Source: CALOBA01 sp942491465 | Lineage (GTDB): Bacteria; Pseudomonadota; Gammaproteobacteria; Chromatiales; Chromatiaceae | Reading direction: 5' to 3' | Length of the DNA stretch: 64,000 nucleotides | NCBI GenBank assembly: GCA_942491465.1 | Contig: CALOBA010000069.1 | Coordinates: 1-64,000, forward strand | Part shown: positions 63,967 through 64,000 of the stretch, piece after piece | How positions within the stretch are numbered: position 1 is the stretch's first letter | How the letters are laid out: each line of letters begins with the position of its first letter | Translations under genes and position numbers: made by a program | The notes under the pieces: generated by a model | Database searches by the model: none | What the model saw: only the letters and a program-made list of their open reading frames with translations | What the model was told of the DNA's origin: nothing

Positions 63967-64000
63967 AACCGGCGAGGTGGAAATTTTCTGGGGATACCTC

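Larger units (their letters stand above)
61211..64000 (+). mobile_element. IS4-family element split by a second transposon
   Basis: GAGGTATCCCCAGA at 61211-61224 and its perfect complement TCTGGGGATACCTC at 63987-64000 are the terminal inverted repeats; the right one ends exactly at the window edge and may extend further. The element carries a two-part IS4 transposase (61332 to about 61915, and about 63510 to 63966) interrupted by roughly 1.6 kb that holds another transposase on the minus strand. Confidence 0.8.

Overview
The window comes from a high-GC gammaproteobacterium, most likely a purple sulfur bacterium of the Chromatiaceae or a close relative. This is inferred from the gene set: NifL/NifA beside an RnfABCDGEH operon in the Azotobacter-like divergent layout, an orphan KaiB, an archaeal-type ATP-dependent DNA ligase, an iron-sulfur photolyase, GlgA and Zwf, a carbamoyltransferase locus and many mobile-element relics. 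No rRNA, tRNA or CRISPR array was seen.

Layout. 1-3065 is a scrapyard: a frameshifted IS110 transposase, a TumA-like antitoxin relic with a nonsense codon, an IS4 relic and an internal Mfd fragment. 3062-8144 (minus strand) holds ftsK, a membrane protein, kaiB, a DUF2237 gene and a secreted glutathione peroxidase. 8370-12348 (plus) holds fpr, an ATP-dependent DNA ligase and a photolyase. 12405-20426 holds a coupled transglutaminase/N-formylglutamate amidohydrolase pair, zwf divergent from glgA, and leuA divergent from an Lrp-type regulator. 20427-23325 is a damaged region with a near-pure G/A tract of about 1 kb, a cytochrome C-terminus, an HNH protein and a hydrolase stub. 23326-26270 encodes a cohesin-like anchored protein beside a subtilase ending in a dockerin-like domain. 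26533-32371 is a carbamoyltransferase / SGNH / methyltransferase / Rieske oxygenase block. 32481-43443 is nifA, nifL, a secreted protein and rnfABCDGEH, with a good NifA upstream activator site and a -24/-12 promoter in front of rnfA. 43536-47691 is the remains of a diversity-generating retroelement (formylglycine-enzyme-like target, HRDC protein, bAvd) that now runs into an AAA/PD-(D/E)XK gene and is cut by a Y1-transposase element. 47740-60083 holds a second AAA/PD-(D/E)XK gene, glutamate decarboxylase, a TRIC-type channel, a cysteine desulfurase, rhlE, an RRM protein, a UDP-glucuronate decarboxylase and ppsA. 60205-64000 is an IS66 fragment and an IS4 element split by a second transposon; the IS4 terminal repeat coincides with the window end.

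How things fit. The most coherent system is nitrogen fixation: NifL/NifA sense redox and nitrogen state and should switch on rnfABCDGEH, whose complex drives low-potential electrons towards nitrogenase. Two families of short transposase-less elements are scattered through the window. Family 1 (106 bp, TTAG/CTAA at both ends) repeatedly lands on 3' ends of genes and supplies their stop codons. Candidates for less-described biology are the cohesin/dockerin protease pair, the decayed retroelement fused to a nuclease operon, and the carbamoyltransferase locus.
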